From the NCBI GenBank assembly GCA_947628585.1, contig CANRAL010000005.1, positions 1 through 49,039 of the forward strand: DNA of 49,039 nt, written 5' to 3'. This DNA is from an uncultured Bacilli bacterium. Its GTDB lineage: Bacteria > Bacillota_I > Bacilli_A > RF39 > UBA660. How positions within the stretch are numbered: the stretch's first letter is position 1; each line of letters starts with the position of its first letter. Shown here piece after piece: positions 39,054 through 47,869 of this stretch. The notes under the pieces are model-generated. The model searched no databases, was not told the DNA's origin, and was given only the letters and a program-made list of their open reading frames with translations. Both the position numbers and the translations under genes were made by a program.

Positions 39054-39879
39054 AAATCTCCTTTTTAAATAATAAATAATTTTGATATCTACTATTTAAT
39101 ATTTTACCTTCTTTTACTATATTTTTAACACCACATTCATCTTCTTTATCATGATTACAGTCCTGATATTTACAATTAACTGATTTAAATTCTGGAAAAG
39201 TATTTTTTAATTCTTCCAAACTTATTTTTAAGTCAACTAAAGAAAATCCAGGAGTATCAATAAAATAAATGCCCTCAATGTCATAAATTTCGACATGACG
39301 CGTAGTATGTATTCCCCGATTTAATGCATCACTTATTGGAGAAGTTTTTAAATTTAATTTAGGATTTAATTGATTTAAGAAAGTACTTTTACCCGCGCCC
39401 GATTGACCAGTTAATGTAACAATTTCTCCTTTTAAGAGTTTTTTTAATTTGGCAATTTTCTTTAAATCATTATTAAATATTGTTAAATATCCTAATTTTT
39501 CATAATAAGTACTCAACTTTTTTATTTGTTCTTTATTATCTACTAAATCTAATTTAGTAAATAATATAATAGGTATTACTTTATGACTTTCAATTATTGT
39601 TAACATTTTATCTAATAAATATAAATCCAAATCTGGTTTTTTTAAACTAGTAGTAATAATTGCATATTTAATATTAGCTACCAGTGGCCGATCTAATACA
39701 TTTATTCGGGGTAAAATTTTAATAATTAAGTTATTTACCGAATCTATTATGACTTTATCCCCTACTAAAGGATTATCTTTTAAATAACGAAATTTTCCCC
39801 GAGCTTGACATATATATTCTTTATTATCTACTTTAACAGTATATTGATTACTGATTATTTTAGTTATTATTCCTTCCAT
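39025..39879 (-). CDS. rsgA: Ribosome small-subunit GTPase RsgA
   Basis: Late 30S assembly GTPase with circularly permuted G motifs. The 284-residue protein has an N-terminal OB fold (about 1-65, with CQARGKFRYLKDNPLVGDKV), then FTKLDLV (G4), TGQSGAGKSTF (G1, near 160), DTPGFS (G3) and a C-terminal zinc finger with CKYQDCNHDKEDECGVK. Residues and order are standard. It follows prkC with a 2-nt gap and has no strong ribosome site of its own, which suggests translational coupling. Confidence 0.96.
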   Translation of the reverse strand: MEGIITKIISNQYTVKVDNKEYICQARGKFRYLKDNPLVGDKVIIDSVNNLIIKILPRINVLDRPLVANIKYAIITTSLKKPDLDLYLLDKMLTIIESHKVIPIILFTKLDLVDNKEQIKKLSTYYEKLGYLTIFNNDLKKIAKLKKLLKGEIVTLTGQSGAGKSTFLNQLNPKLNLKTSPISDALNRGIHTTRHVEIYDIEGIYFIDTPGFSLVDLKISLEELKNTFPEFKSVNCKYQDCNHDKEDECGVKNIVKEGKILNSRYQNYLLFKKEIYESSRKLFR

Positions 39880-39881
39880 TT

Positions 39882-41654
39882 TTATTGTAAACCACTACCA
39901 CCATCTCCGACATCGGGATTACCTATTTCATCATCGGGAACAAAAGTTGATCCTTCAATTGCTACTTTTACGGTCAAACTAGCGCCTTCCTTAACTATTT
40001 TACCTGGTTCCCGGCTTTGATAAAATACTGTTCCCGGAGCATAATCGGAATTAACTTCTTCTTTAATTGTTAAATTTAAGCCCATTTCATCAGCGAAATC
40101 TTTAACTTCATCTAATGTATAATTATCATTTAGAAAATCAGGATATTTATTATCAAGTTTAGGAATATATAAAGTTATATAATCACCTTGACTTAATTTT
40201 GTACCCGCAGCGACATCTTGTTTAAAAATTACACCCTCTTCATAATTATCAATATCTTCAATTGGAATATCTTCTCTTTCAATTAATACTTGTAAACCTA
40301 AAGTTTCTAACCGTCCCTTTATTTCATTATAATTTTCACCCGTATAATCTTCTATTTCAATTTCATTATCCCCCGTCGAAACATATAATGTAATAATAAA
40401 TCCTTCTTTGCGAATACTGCCGGCGATAGGATTAGTTTTAATAACTTCACCTTCATTAACGGAAGAACTTGGTTGTTCTATTTGTTCATCAGCTATATTA
40501 AAACCAGCTTCTCTTAAAGTTCTTTCGGCTTCAACTATCTTCATTCCCGTCACATCAGGAATCTCTACTTGTTTTGCTTTTGTAATATAAGGTACTAAGA
40601 CAAAAATAGTCGTAATAATGACAACCAAACCAACAAAAATACTTCCCAAAATAATTAATATTTTATTTTGATTATTTAAATCATTTGTCGTTATTTTTTT
40701 CGCTATTTTTTCGTCATCTTCTTTCTTTTTAGGTTTTTCTTCCTTTTTATCTTTAATAGTTTTTATTAACTTGGTATCATCATAATCATTTTCAGGATAT
40801 TTAAAGGTTATTTTTAACTCATTTTTCCGTGATTCATCTAAACAAGTTTTAAGATCTTCATGCATTTCTCGAGCATCTGCATAACGATTTTTAGGATTTT
40901 TCGCGGTAGCCTTTAAAATTATATTTTCTACACTTTGAGGAATATCGGGAATTTCATCTCTAATACTTGGCATTGGTTCCTTTAAATGTTTTAAAGCAAT
41001 TTCTACAGCATTATCCCCTTTAAAAGGAAGTTTACCACATAATAATTCATACATTAAAATACCAATTGAGTAAATATCACTTTGTAAAGTAGCTCCCTTA
41101 CCACTTGCTTGTTCGGGAGGTAAATAATGAACGCTACCCATAACACTATTAGTTTGGGTAAGTTGCGTAGAATTAATAGCCATAGCAATACCAAAATCAG
41201 TTATTTTAATTAAGCCATTTTCTAATATCAATATATTTTGGGGTTTAATATCCCGATGAATTATATAAGAATCGTGAGCAACGGATAAGCCATTGGTAAT
41301 TTGTAAGACAATATCAACTACTTCACTAACAGTTAATTTTCCCCGCTTTTTTAAAAGATTCTTGAGGTGCTTTCCTTCTACATATTCCATAACTATGTAG
41401 TATTCGCCATTATCTTCTCCAACATCATAAACTTCAACGATATTAGGATTAGATAAACTAGATGCACTTAAGGCTTCTCTTTGAAATCGGCGGACAAATT
41501 TTTCGTCATTGGCTAAATCGCCCCTTAAAACTTTAACGGCAACGGAACGATCTAATATAGTATCATAAGCTAAATAAACATTAGCCATGCCTCCTTCGCC
41601 AATTGACTTTATAATTTGATATCTATCCGATATTTTTTGACCTTTCATTATCAC
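39882..41654 (-). CDS. prkC: Ser/Thr protein kinase with PASTA repeats (PrkC/StkP)
   Basis: Membrane sensor kinase that binds muropeptides and controls cell wall growth, and in spore formers germination. The 590-residue protein has a Hanks kinase domain (about 8-265: GEGGMANVYLAYD, VAVKVL, IHRDIKPQNIL, TDFGIA, GSVHYLPPEQ), a charged linker, one membrane helix (about 333-355) and three PASTA repeats (from about 362, 429 and 500), each with the PDVTG-like start and the V...P..G pattern. The GTG start overlaps the stp stop (GTGA), so kinase and phosphatase are coupled. Confidence 0.96.
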   Translation of the reverse strand: MIMKGQKISDRYQIIKSIGEGGMANVYLAYDTILDRSVAVKVLRGDLANDEKFVRRFQREALSASSLSNPNIVEVYDVGEDNGEYYIVMEYVEGKHLKNLLKKRGKLTVSEVVDIVLQITNGLSVAHDSYIIHRDIKPQNILILENGLIKITDFGIAMAINSTQLTQTNSVMGSVHYLPPEQASGKGATLQSDIYSIGILMYELLCGKLPFKGDNAVEIALKHLKEPMPSIRDEIPDIPQSVENIILKATAKNPKNRYADAREMHEDLKTCLDESRKNELKITFKYPENDYDDTKLIKTIKDKKEEKPKKKEDDEKIAKKITTNDLNNQNKILIILGSIFVGLVVIITTIFVLVPYITKAKQVEIPDVTGMKIVEAERTLREAGFNIADEQIEQPSSSVNEGEVIKTNPIAGSIRKEGFIITLYVSTGDNEIEIEDYTGENYNEIKGRLETLGLQVLIEREDIPIEDIDNYEEGVIFKQDVAAGTKLSQGDYITLYIPKLDNKYPDFLNDNYTLDEVKDFADEMGLNLTIKEEVNSDYAPGTVFYQSREPGKIVKEGASLTVKVAIEGSTFVPDDEIGNPDVGDGGSGLQ

Positions 41655-42406
41655 TTTGTATCACCACTTTCTCGCACTAAGTATGCAATAGATATATTAT
41701 CGTTTCCCCCTCGAGCATTACATTTTTTGATTAATTTTATTACCTTTTCTTCAATCGTTAATTCTTCAGTTAATAATACTTTTTCAATTTGTTCATCAGT
41801 CAACATATTAGTTAATCCATCACTGCATAAAAGAATAGCCTCACTGGCATTGTCAACATCAAACATATCAACTTCACATTTTTCACTGGCTCCCAAAGCT
41901 TTCATTAAAACGTTTTTCTTAGGATGATTTTTTGCTTGTTCTTCCGTAATATTTCCGGCATCTACCAATAAATTAACCAAAGTATGAGGTTTTGTTACTT
42001 TATGCAAACGGCCATTTTTTAAAGCATAACCTGATGAATCTCCAATATTACATATAATAATAAATTCTTTAGTAATAATCGCCGCCACTAAAGTTGTACC
42101 CAACCCTTTAGAATTTTCATTTTTTTCACCATAATCAATTATTTCTTTATTTATTTCATAAATATTATCATTTAACCAATTTAAAGCATCTAATTTTGTA
42201 CCAATGGAAGAACTTTCCGTAAATCTTTTTCCTAAATGCGTAACCGTTATTGAGCTCGCTACTTCACCTTTGCGATGACCTCCCATTCCATCGGCTACAA
42301 CCATCAAATATTCCTCACTATTATTTTTTAAGATAGTAACACTATCTTCATTATGACTTCTTATTTGACCTGTATCTGTTAAATAAAATGTTTTCGTTTT
42401 AATCAC
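41651..42406 (-). CDS. stp: PP2C-type protein phosphatase (Stp/PrpC)
   Basis: Mn/Mg-dependent phosphatase that reverses PrkC phosphorylation. The 251-residue protein shows the PP2C motifs: TDTGQIRSHNEDSV, VADGMGGHRKGEVAS, GLGTTLVAAII, CNIGDSSGYAL, LLCSDGLTNML and GGNDNISIAYL with metal-binding aspartates. It overlaps rlmN upstream (8 nt) and prkC downstream (4 nt). Confidence 0.96.
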   Translation of the reverse strand: MIKTKTFYLTDTGQIRSHNEDSVTILKNNSEEYLMVVADGMGGHRKGEVASSITVTHLGKRFTESSSIGTKLDALNWLNDNIYEINKEIIDYGEKNENSKGLGTTLVAAIITKEFIIICNIGDSSGYALKNGRLHKVTKPHTLVNLLVDAGNITEEQAKNHPKKNVLMKALGASEKCEVDMFDVDNASEAILLCSDGLTNMLTDEQIEKVLLTEELTIEEKVIKLIKKCNARGGNDNISIAYLVRESGDTK

Positions 42407-43415
42407 TCTCGCTTCTTAACTGCCCACATGCAGCCTTAATGTTACCCCCAAATTCTTTGCGAATTGTAACATTAATATTATTCTTTTTTAAAATGTTCGA
42501 AAATTTGATTACATTTTCTTTCTTACTTCTACTAAATTCTATGTGAGCTGTTTCATTATATGGTATTAAATTCACATAGACATTCATTCCTTTTAACAAT
42601 TTAGAAAGATTTATAGCATCAATTTCTCTATCATTTACCATATTAAGCATAACATATTCTATAGTTACTCGTCTATTAGTTTTTTGAATATACTTCTTTA
42701 TTGTGTCAATAAGTTTATCTAAACTATACACTTTATTGACAGGCATTATTTTATTTCTTAATTCATTTGTAGGAGCATGAAGAGAAATAGCTAAATTAAC
42801 TTGCCAATCAAGATTCATAAATTCTTCAATTTTAGGAATTATCCCACATGTTGAAATTGTTATATGTCTTGAACCAATAGCTAAGCCTTTAGCATCATTT
42901 ATAATTTTAACAAAATTAATAACATTATCATAATTATCAAATGGCTCACCGATTCCCATTATAACAACATGAGAAACTTTAGCTTTAATATAATCTTCAA
43001 TTAAAATAATTTGTTCTACCATTTCATATGTTTCTAAATTTCTTCTTTTCTTTAAACGACCACTTTCACAAAAAGCACATCCCATATTGCAACCTACTTC
43101 GGAAGAAACACAAACACTTAACCCATAATCATGTTCCATTAATACTGCTTCAACCTTTTCATTATCTTTTAAACGAAATAAAAACTTTTTAACTAAGGGA
43201 CCTTCTAAAACTTTTTCAATACTTATAAATTCTACTTTAAATGTTTCTTTTAATTTACTAATTAAATCTTTTCCCACATTAGAAAAATTATCAAAATTAT
43301 AATCTTTCTTTTGATATAACCATTCAAATATTTGAGTTGCTTTAAATTTCTTTTCATTTTGCGAACTCAAAAACTCTTCTAGTATTTCTTTTGTATAATT
43401 CATTAAATTTTCCAT
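42399..43415 (-). CDS. rlmN: Dual-specificity 23S rRNA/tRNA methyltransferase RlmN
   Basis: Radical SAM enzyme that adds C2-methyl to A2503 of 23S rRNA and A37 of some tRNAs. The 338-residue protein has the cluster motif CNMGCAFC (near residue 107), the second-strand block GIGEPFDNYDNV, ISTCGIIP and the methyl-carrying cysteine in AACGQL near the C-terminus. A TATAAT lies only 6 nt before the ATG at 43415 (promoter at 43422-43450), so the mRNA may be leaderless; an in-frame ATG at 43403 is the alternative. It is the first gene of the rlmN-stp-prkC-rsgA-rpe run. Confidence 0.95.
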   Translation of the reverse strand: MENLMNYTKEILEEFLSSQNEKKFKATQIFEWLYQKKDYNFDNFSNVGKDLISKLKETFKVEFISIEKVLEGPLVKKFLFRLKDNEKVEAVLMEHDYGLSVCVSSEVGCNMGCAFCESGRLKKRRNLETYEMVEQIILIEDYIKAKVSHVVIMGIGEPFDNYDNVINFVKIINDAKGLAIGSRHITISTCGIIPKIEEFMNLDWQVNLAISLHAPTNELRNKIMPVNKVYSLDKLIDTIKKYIQKTNRRVTIEYVMLNMVNDREIDAINLSKLLKGMNVYVNLIPYNETAHIEFSRSKKENVIKFSNILKKNNINVTIRKEFGGNIKAACGQLRSESD

Positions 43416-43421
43416 ATTTAA

Positions 43422-43450
43422 ATTATAACACTGGTTTAAAAATAAGTAAA
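43422..43450 (-). promoter_or_regulatory. Promoter of the rlmN operon, leaderless geometry
   Basis: Minus strand TTTACT (43445-43450), 17-nt spacer, TATAAT (43422-43427). The ATG at 43415 begins 7 nt after the -10, where transcription would be expected to start. Confidence 0.7.
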
Positions 43451-43458
43451 CTTATCCC

Positions 43459-44013
43459 TTAATTTTCCTTAACATAAGTTAAATTATAGTTTTCATTTTC
43501 CTTAACAATATTTACGGTAAGAATATTATTATTTTTAGTTACTTTAAATACATAATTATTATAGTCAAATTCACAATAATTAGCTACACATTGTGATTCA
43601 TTTATTATAGTTATTAAAATATTGTAATCCAAAAAGACACTATTTAAATTTTCATATAAATTCGTTATTTCTTTTCTTTCATTTAAGGTAACTTCATAGA
43701 TTACATTATTTTCTTTTTCATATTTAATTATTTTATCTTCTTGCATTTTATAACCAATTTCTTTTTCGTTAGTTACTTTACCTTCAAAATTATATTTTTC
43801 TTCATTAATTACTATATTATAAACATAACTATAATTAGAATATTTAATTTCTTCTTTATTACTATTTAACTCCGGTTTATTATTATTATTATTATCAGTT
43901 TTGGTATTACTTCCAGTTATAGCAATAATATAAATAATTGCTATAAATATAACCCAAAATCCTAACTTTATCAAAGCTTTTCCTTGTTCACTTTGCCAAT
44001 ATTCTTTTTTCAT
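43459..44013 (-). CDS. Membrane-anchored extracytoplasmic protein, unknown
   Basis: A 184-residue protein with a cytoplasmic start (MKKEYWQSEQGKALIK), one helix (about 18-33), an Asn-rich linker and an extracytoplasmic domain of about 135 residues with two short repeated beta-strand units (YNIVINEEKYNFEGKVTNEKEIGYKM). CVANYCEF holds a Cys pair. No family recognised. It lies 8 nt after fmt on the same strand. Poly-Asn coding at 43880-43895 may be length-variable. Confidence 0.68.
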   Translation of the reverse strand: MKKEYWQSEQGKALIKLGFWVIFIAIIYIIAITGSNTKTDNNNNNKPELNSNKEEIKYSNYSYVYNIVINEEKYNFEGKVTNEKEIGYKMQEDKIIKYEKENNVIYEVTLNERKEITNLYENLNSVFLDYNILITIINESQCVANYCEFDYNNYVFKVTKNNNILTVNIVKENENYNLTYVKEN

Positions 44014-44020
44014 AATTTCC

Positions 44021-44926
44021 TCATCTTAAACCATTTAAATAATTTTTAATAGGCATTTCTTTCTTACCTATCGGTTTTATAATATCAAAATAAATAATTC
44101 CATCTTGAACCATAAGACCTAAACTATCTTTAGTTCTTATAATATCCCCAACATTAGGATTATCTTTTTCTAGAAAATGAGCTGCGATGACTTTAAATTC
44201 ATAATCTTTAGTTTTTAAATAAGCTAAAGGACTCGGATTAAAGGCTCTTATTTTATTAATTATTTTTTCGCCCCTTTCGGAGTAATCAATAATTTCATCT
44301 TCGCGAGTTATCATTTTCGTATAACTAGCTAAGTTATTATCTTGCTTAGTTCTTATAACTTTTCCTTGTTGGATATTTTCTAAATTTTTTTCTAATAGTT
44401 TAGCTCCTAATAAACTTAATTCATCTTCTAAAGTTTTTAAATTATCGGTATCTTTAATCATATATGTTTCTTTAGCAATGATATCTCCGGTATCCATACC
44501 TTCATCCATATACATTAAAGTTACGCCGGTTTGTTTTTCACCATTTAATAAGGCATATTGAATAGGAGATGCCCCCCGATATTTAGGAAGTAAGGAAGCA
44601 TGAATATTAATTGAACCATATTTGGGAATATCTAAAAGTTCTTTAGGTAAAATTTGACCATAAGCACAAGTTACAATTAAATCTGGTTGCATTTTTTGAA
44701 TAATTTCATAATCTTCTTTAATTTTTAAAGGTTGAAAAACTGGAATATGATTATCTATTGCTAACTTTTTAACAGGACAAATAGTTAATTCTTTTTTCCG
44801 CCCTACTTCTTTATCCATTTGACTTACTACTAAAATAACATTAGTTTTTTCAATTAACATTTCTAAAACCGAAGTAGCAAATTTGGGAGTTCCCATAAAA
44901 ACAACTTTCAAATTTTTCATTTTCAT
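44021..44926 (-). CDS. fmt: Methionyl-tRNA formyltransferase
   Basis: Formylates initiator Met-tRNA using 10-formyl-tetrahydrofolate. About 301 residues, with MGTPKFATSVLEML, CPVKKLA, GQILPKELLDIPKYGSINIHASLLPKYRGASPIQYALLNGEKQTGVTLMYMDEGMDTGDI (catalytic Asn, His and Asp) and the C-terminal tRNA-binding part with RAFNPSPLAYL. The start is not well fixed: an ATG at 44926, one at 44920 and a GTG at 44929 are close together with no strong ribosome site. def, which removes the formyl group, lies 1.6 kb away on the other strand rather than beside it. Confidence 0.95.
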   Translation of the reverse strand: MKMKNLKVVFMGTPKFATSVLEMLIEKTNVILVVSQMDKEVGRKKELTICPVKKLAIDNHIPVFQPLKIKEDYEIIQKMQPDLIVTCAYGQILPKELLDIPKYGSINIHASLLPKYRGASPIQYALLNGEKQTGVTLMYMDEGMDTGDIIAKETYMIKDTDNLKTLEDELSLLGAKLLEKNLENIQQGKVIRTKQDNNLASYTKMITREDEIIDYSERGEKIINKIRAFNPSPLAYLKTKDYEFKVIAAHFLEKDNPNVGDIIRTKDSLGLMVQDGIIYFDIIKPIGKKEMPIKNYLNGLR

Positions 44927-44968
44927 CACTAAATTAATTCTAACAAAAATTATAAAAAAATAAAAGTC

Positions 44969-46126
44969 TTATAAAGCTTTTATCTCTCTTTTCGTTTTAT
45001 TTATCTTATTTTCAATATTAACTCTTTCCACTATGAATAACATAAAAATAGCATTGATAGTAAAACTACCTCCATAACTTAATAAAGGTAATGGTACTCC
45101 AGTCAAAGGAATTAAGGCTAAAATTCCTAATAAATTAATTAAAATATGTAAAGCTAAATACCAAAAAGAACCATAGGCTAAAATACTACAACGCAAGGTT
45201 TCACTTTCTCTCGCTATTTTTAAAATTCGCATTAACATATATACATAACCAATTATTATTAAAATACCCGTTACTAATCCTAATTCTTCCACAATAATTG
45301 GAAAAATAAAATCTGTATGACTATCTGGTAAATATAAATATTTTTGTGTACTATTTCCTAATCCAACACCAAATAATCCCCCATTATTTATTGCAATAAA
45401 GCCATTGCATACTTGATAACCAGTAGGATCTTGATATCTCGTACAAGGTTTTTGAAAAGTTAATCTACTTAATTGCATACTGTTAAAAAAAGATTCACCA
45501 GAATAAAGAACTGCTACAACCACGATAATGATAGCCACAGCAAAAATTTTTATAACTTTCATTAAATTATTTTGAACAATTGGAATACTAATAAAAATTA
45601 AAAATATTAAACCAGCAATAATAGCAGCACTTCCCAAATCGGGTTGCATTATAACTAAACCTACAATAATTGCCCCTATTCCTAAAGGAACAAAATAAGC
45701 ATAAAGATTTTTAACATTTTTACTTTGTAAAGTTTGATAATAAACCGCGGAAAAAATAATTAAAATTGTTTTGGCAAATTCACTAGGTTGTAATTTAAAT
45801 GGTCCTATATCAAACCAACTAATAACATCTCTTGTAACCTTCCCTTTAATAAACAATAATGGTAAAGCAATTAAAATAGCAATAATGCCAAAATAAGCTA
45901 ATTGTTTATAACTTCGAGTTGGCAATTTTAAAATAATTATAAAACCGATTAAAAAGCCGACGATTAAAAAAATAGCTTGTCGAATAAAAAAATGATAAGG
46001 CGTAGTATCATAAGTAATAACCGCGGATACACTACTTGCTGAATAAACCATTATTAGGCCTAATATGCTATAAATTATCATTAATATTAAAAGAGGCAAA
46101 TCAATTTTTTCAAATAATTTACGCAT
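44969..46126 (-). CDS. ftsW: FtsW/RodA/SpoVE-family peptidoglycan polymerase
   Basis: SEDS-family glycosyltransferase of division or elongation. About 385 residues with ten helices. Motifs: YSASSVSAV near the first helix, KLQPSEFAKTILIIFSAVY (catalytic loop region), MQPDLGSAAII, NGFIAINNGGLFGVGLGNSTQKYLYLPDSHTDFIFPIIVEELG, and PLPLLSYGGSFTINA. The large loop has a Cys pair flanking TRYQDPTGYQV, able to form a disulfide outside the cell. The ATG at 46126 has AAGGAG 9 nt upstream; the ATG two codons before is too close to it. FtsW is most likely, RodA or SpoVE remain possible. Confidence 0.9.
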   Translation of the reverse strand: MRKLFEKIDLPLLILMIIYSILGLIMVYSASSVSAVITYDTTPYHFFIRQAIFLIVGFLIGFIIILKLPTRSYKQLAYFGIIAILIALPLLFIKGKVTRDVISWFDIGPFKLQPSEFAKTILIIFSAVYYQTLQSKNVKNLYAYFVPLGIGAIIVGLVIMQPDLGSAAIIAGLIFLIFISIPIVQNNLMKVIKIFAVAIIIVVVAVLYSGESFFNSMQLSRLTFQKPCTRYQDPTGYQVCNGFIAINNGGLFGVGLGNSTQKYLYLPDSHTDFIFPIIVEELGLVTGILIIIGYVYMLMRILKIARESETLRCSILAYGSFWYLALHILINLLGILALIPLTGVPLPLLSYGGSFTINAIFMLFIVERVNIENKINKTKREIKAL

Positions 46127-46262
46127 ATGCATTATCTCCTTATAGTAATTTTAACATTATTAAAAGAAAATACAAAACTTTTTTCAAAAAATAGGTATTT
46201 TTAATGTCAAAAACTGACTATGATGAGTAAATTATATTAGATACATAAAGGAGGTATAATAT

Positions 46263-46466
46263 ATGTATTATTACGGAAATAATGGTTACTATGGCGGAGG
46301 CTATGGTGGCTGTCAAGCAACTCCTTGTGGTGGTGGATCTTATGCCGGCTATACAAGTGGATATGGTGCAGGAGCTGCCTTATGGATTGTTCTATTTATC
46401 TTATTAGTAATTATCTTAGGTGCTGGATGGTTTGGTAATAATAACAATAATAATTTCAACAACTAA
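46263..46466 (+). CDS. YjcZ-like small Gly-rich membrane peptide
   Basis: A 67-residue peptide: a Tyr/Gly-rich N-terminal half (YYGNNGYYGGGYGG), then one hydrophobic helix (about 40-57, AALWIVLFILLVIILGAGWF) and an Asn-rich tail. This matches YjcZ/YtzI-style sporulation peptides of Bacilli, of unknown function. A strong AAAGGAGG site precedes the ATG. It is followed by a terminator, so it is a single-gene unit. Confidence 0.8.
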   Translation: MYYYGNNGYYGGGYGGCQATPCGGGSYAGYTSGYGAGAALWIVLFILLVIILGAGWFGNNNNNNFNN

Positions 46467-46474
46467 GAAATAGA

Positions 46475-46510
46475 TTTTTAAAGGAGAATATTACATTTTC
46501 CTTTATTTTT
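46475..46510 (+). terminator. Terminator after the YjcZ-like gene
   Basis: AAAGGA...TCCTTT stem with AT-rich inner pairs and a following T-rich tract. Confidence 0.6.
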
Positions 46511-46555
46511 GCTTTTTTTTATAAATTATGATAAAATTTAGGGCGGTGGAAGTTT

Positions 46556-47107
46556 ATGAAAATACCTAAATTAAAAATTTTAGATGAAAGACATAAAATA
46601 CTTCGAAGTAAAAGTAAGGAAGTATCTTTTCCTATGGATCAAGATACCATTAATTTATGTGGGGAAATGATTAAATATTTAAAATTAAGCCAAGATGAAA
46701 AAATCGCCGAAAAATATAATTTAAGAGCTGGAATGGGACTCGCCTTTATTCAATTAGGAATACCTAAAAGAATATTTGTTATTGCTAATGAAAAAGAAGA
46801 TAAAACTTTTGAGGAATATACTATTATTAATCCCAAAATAATAAGTCAAAGTGAAGAATTAGTATATGTGGGTGAAGGTGAAGGCTGTTTAAGTGTTAAT
46901 CGTGATGTTGAAGGAATTGTTCCAAGAAGTGCTCGAGTAACTATAGAATATAATGACTTTTTGGGTAATACTAAAACAATTCGAGTAAGAGAAGAATTGG
47001 CGGTGGCTTTTCAACATGAAATAGATCACTTAAATGGTATTCTTTTTGTCGATCGAATCGATAAAAAAAATCCATATAAAGATCAAGATAAAATGCGAGA
47101 ACTTTAA
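46556..47107 (+). CDS. def: Peptide deformylase
   Basis: Removes the N-formyl group from new proteins with a Fe/Zn centre. The 183-residue protein is of the longer type II (Gram-positive) class. Motifs: GMGLAFIQLG (near 60, motif I), EGEGCLSVNRDVEG (motif II, metal Cys near 104) and QHEIDHLNGILFVDRI (motif III, HExxH). The Ala of the usual GLAAxQ is replaced by Phe in motif I (LAFIQ), a mild departure. GGCGGTGG lies upstream of the ATG. Confidence 0.95.
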   Translation: MKIPKLKILDERHKILRSKSKEVSFPMDQDTINLCGEMIKYLKLSQDEKIAEKYNLRAGMGLAFIQLGIPKRIFVIANEKEDKTFEEYTIINPKIISQSEELVYVGEGEGCLSVNRDVEGIVPRSARVTIEYNDFLGNTKTIRVREELAVAFQHEIDHLNGILFVDRIDKKNPYKDQDKMREL

Positions 47108-47125
47108 TTTTCTTGCATTTTTTAG
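47089..47125 (+). terminator. Terminator at the end of def
   Basis: AAAATGC-G-AGAA ... TTTCT-T-GCATTTTTT hairpin overlapping the def stop codon. Confidence 0.65.
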
Positions 47126-47161
47126 TTTTTTTTGTTAAAATAGCCATTCGAGGTGAAAAAA

Positions 47162-47824
47162 ATGACAACCTATCAAGAAACAATAAAAGAAATTTTAGGT
47201 AATGCTTTAAATAAATCAGCCCAAATAAGAGACTATGCAACTAAAGAAAATGCTAAATATCGTTTAAATTGTGCTTTAAACAATAACTATAATGATATTA
47301 ATCGTTATGAAAAATCAATTATTGAAATGCAAAATGTTGTTAAACATAATGCTATTAAATATGCTTATGTAGCTAATAGTGATTTATTTTCTATCAATGA
47401 TATTTTAGAAGTAATACTTAATTTAATTAATACAGTGGAAAAAGAAAATTTTCGTTTAGCAATTTTTCATAGTAAATATCAAAAAGGTATTTTCTTAGGT
47501 CGCAATATTTATGATTTAAAAAAAGCTAAAGAAGACTTTCATAATATTAATAAATTATATTTTGATGAAATTGCTTTTTTAATCGATATTCCTAAAGATT
47601 ACGAAATATTAACAATTATAGACAAAAATAAAGGATTAATTAGTAGTAATGATTTATTTGATAATCGTTTTAGTTATGTTAAAGATTTTTTAAATTATGT
47701 TACTGATTATCAAGTTAATAAAGTCATTTATAAATTAAATTATAATCCATTAAATATAACTAGAGAAGAACTTCAAAATTTAATGGTTGATTTCCTTAAC
47801 GAAAGAAAAGAACTTCAACGTTAA
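47162..47824 (+). CDS. Uncharacterised helical protein downstream of def
   Basis: A 220-residue protein from the ATG at 47162 (GAGGTG 7 nt upstream; a GTG three codons earlier lies inside the site). It is soluble, mostly helical, rich in Asn, Lys and Tyr, with no Cys except one near residue 39. No motif recognised. It has its own terminator and probably its own promoter, given the terminator at the end of def. Confidence 0.7.
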   Translation: MTTYQETIKEILGNALNKSAQIRDYATKENAKYRLNCALNNNYNDINRYEKSIIEMQNVVKHNAIKYAYVANSDLFSINDILEVILNLINTVEKENFRLAIFHSKYQKGIFLGRNIYDLKKAKEDFHNINKLYFDEIAFLIDIPKDYEILTIIDKNKGLISSNDLFDNRFSYVKDFLNYVTDYQVNKVIYKLNYNPLNITREELQNLMVDFLNERKELQR

Positions 47825-47842
47825 TATTTGAAGTTCTTTTTT
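47809..47842. terminator. Bidirectional terminator
   Basis: AGAACTTCAA and its complement (about 47809-47838) with A and T runs on both sides, able to stop the plus-strand gene and the converging surface-protein gene. Confidence 0.82.
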
Positions 47843-47869
47843 TCTAAAACTTTTCTTTGTTAAATCTTT

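Noticed and set aside
43878-43895. Repeated AAT/AAC codons as a functional repeat array
   Set aside because: A short poly-Asn linker after a membrane anchor is common in AT-rich genomes and needs no special explanation.
46263-46466. Gly/Tyr-rich peptide as a bacteriocin precursor
   Set aside because: It lacks a cleavable leader, and its Gly-rich head with a C-terminal membrane helix matches YjcZ-like sporulation peptides.
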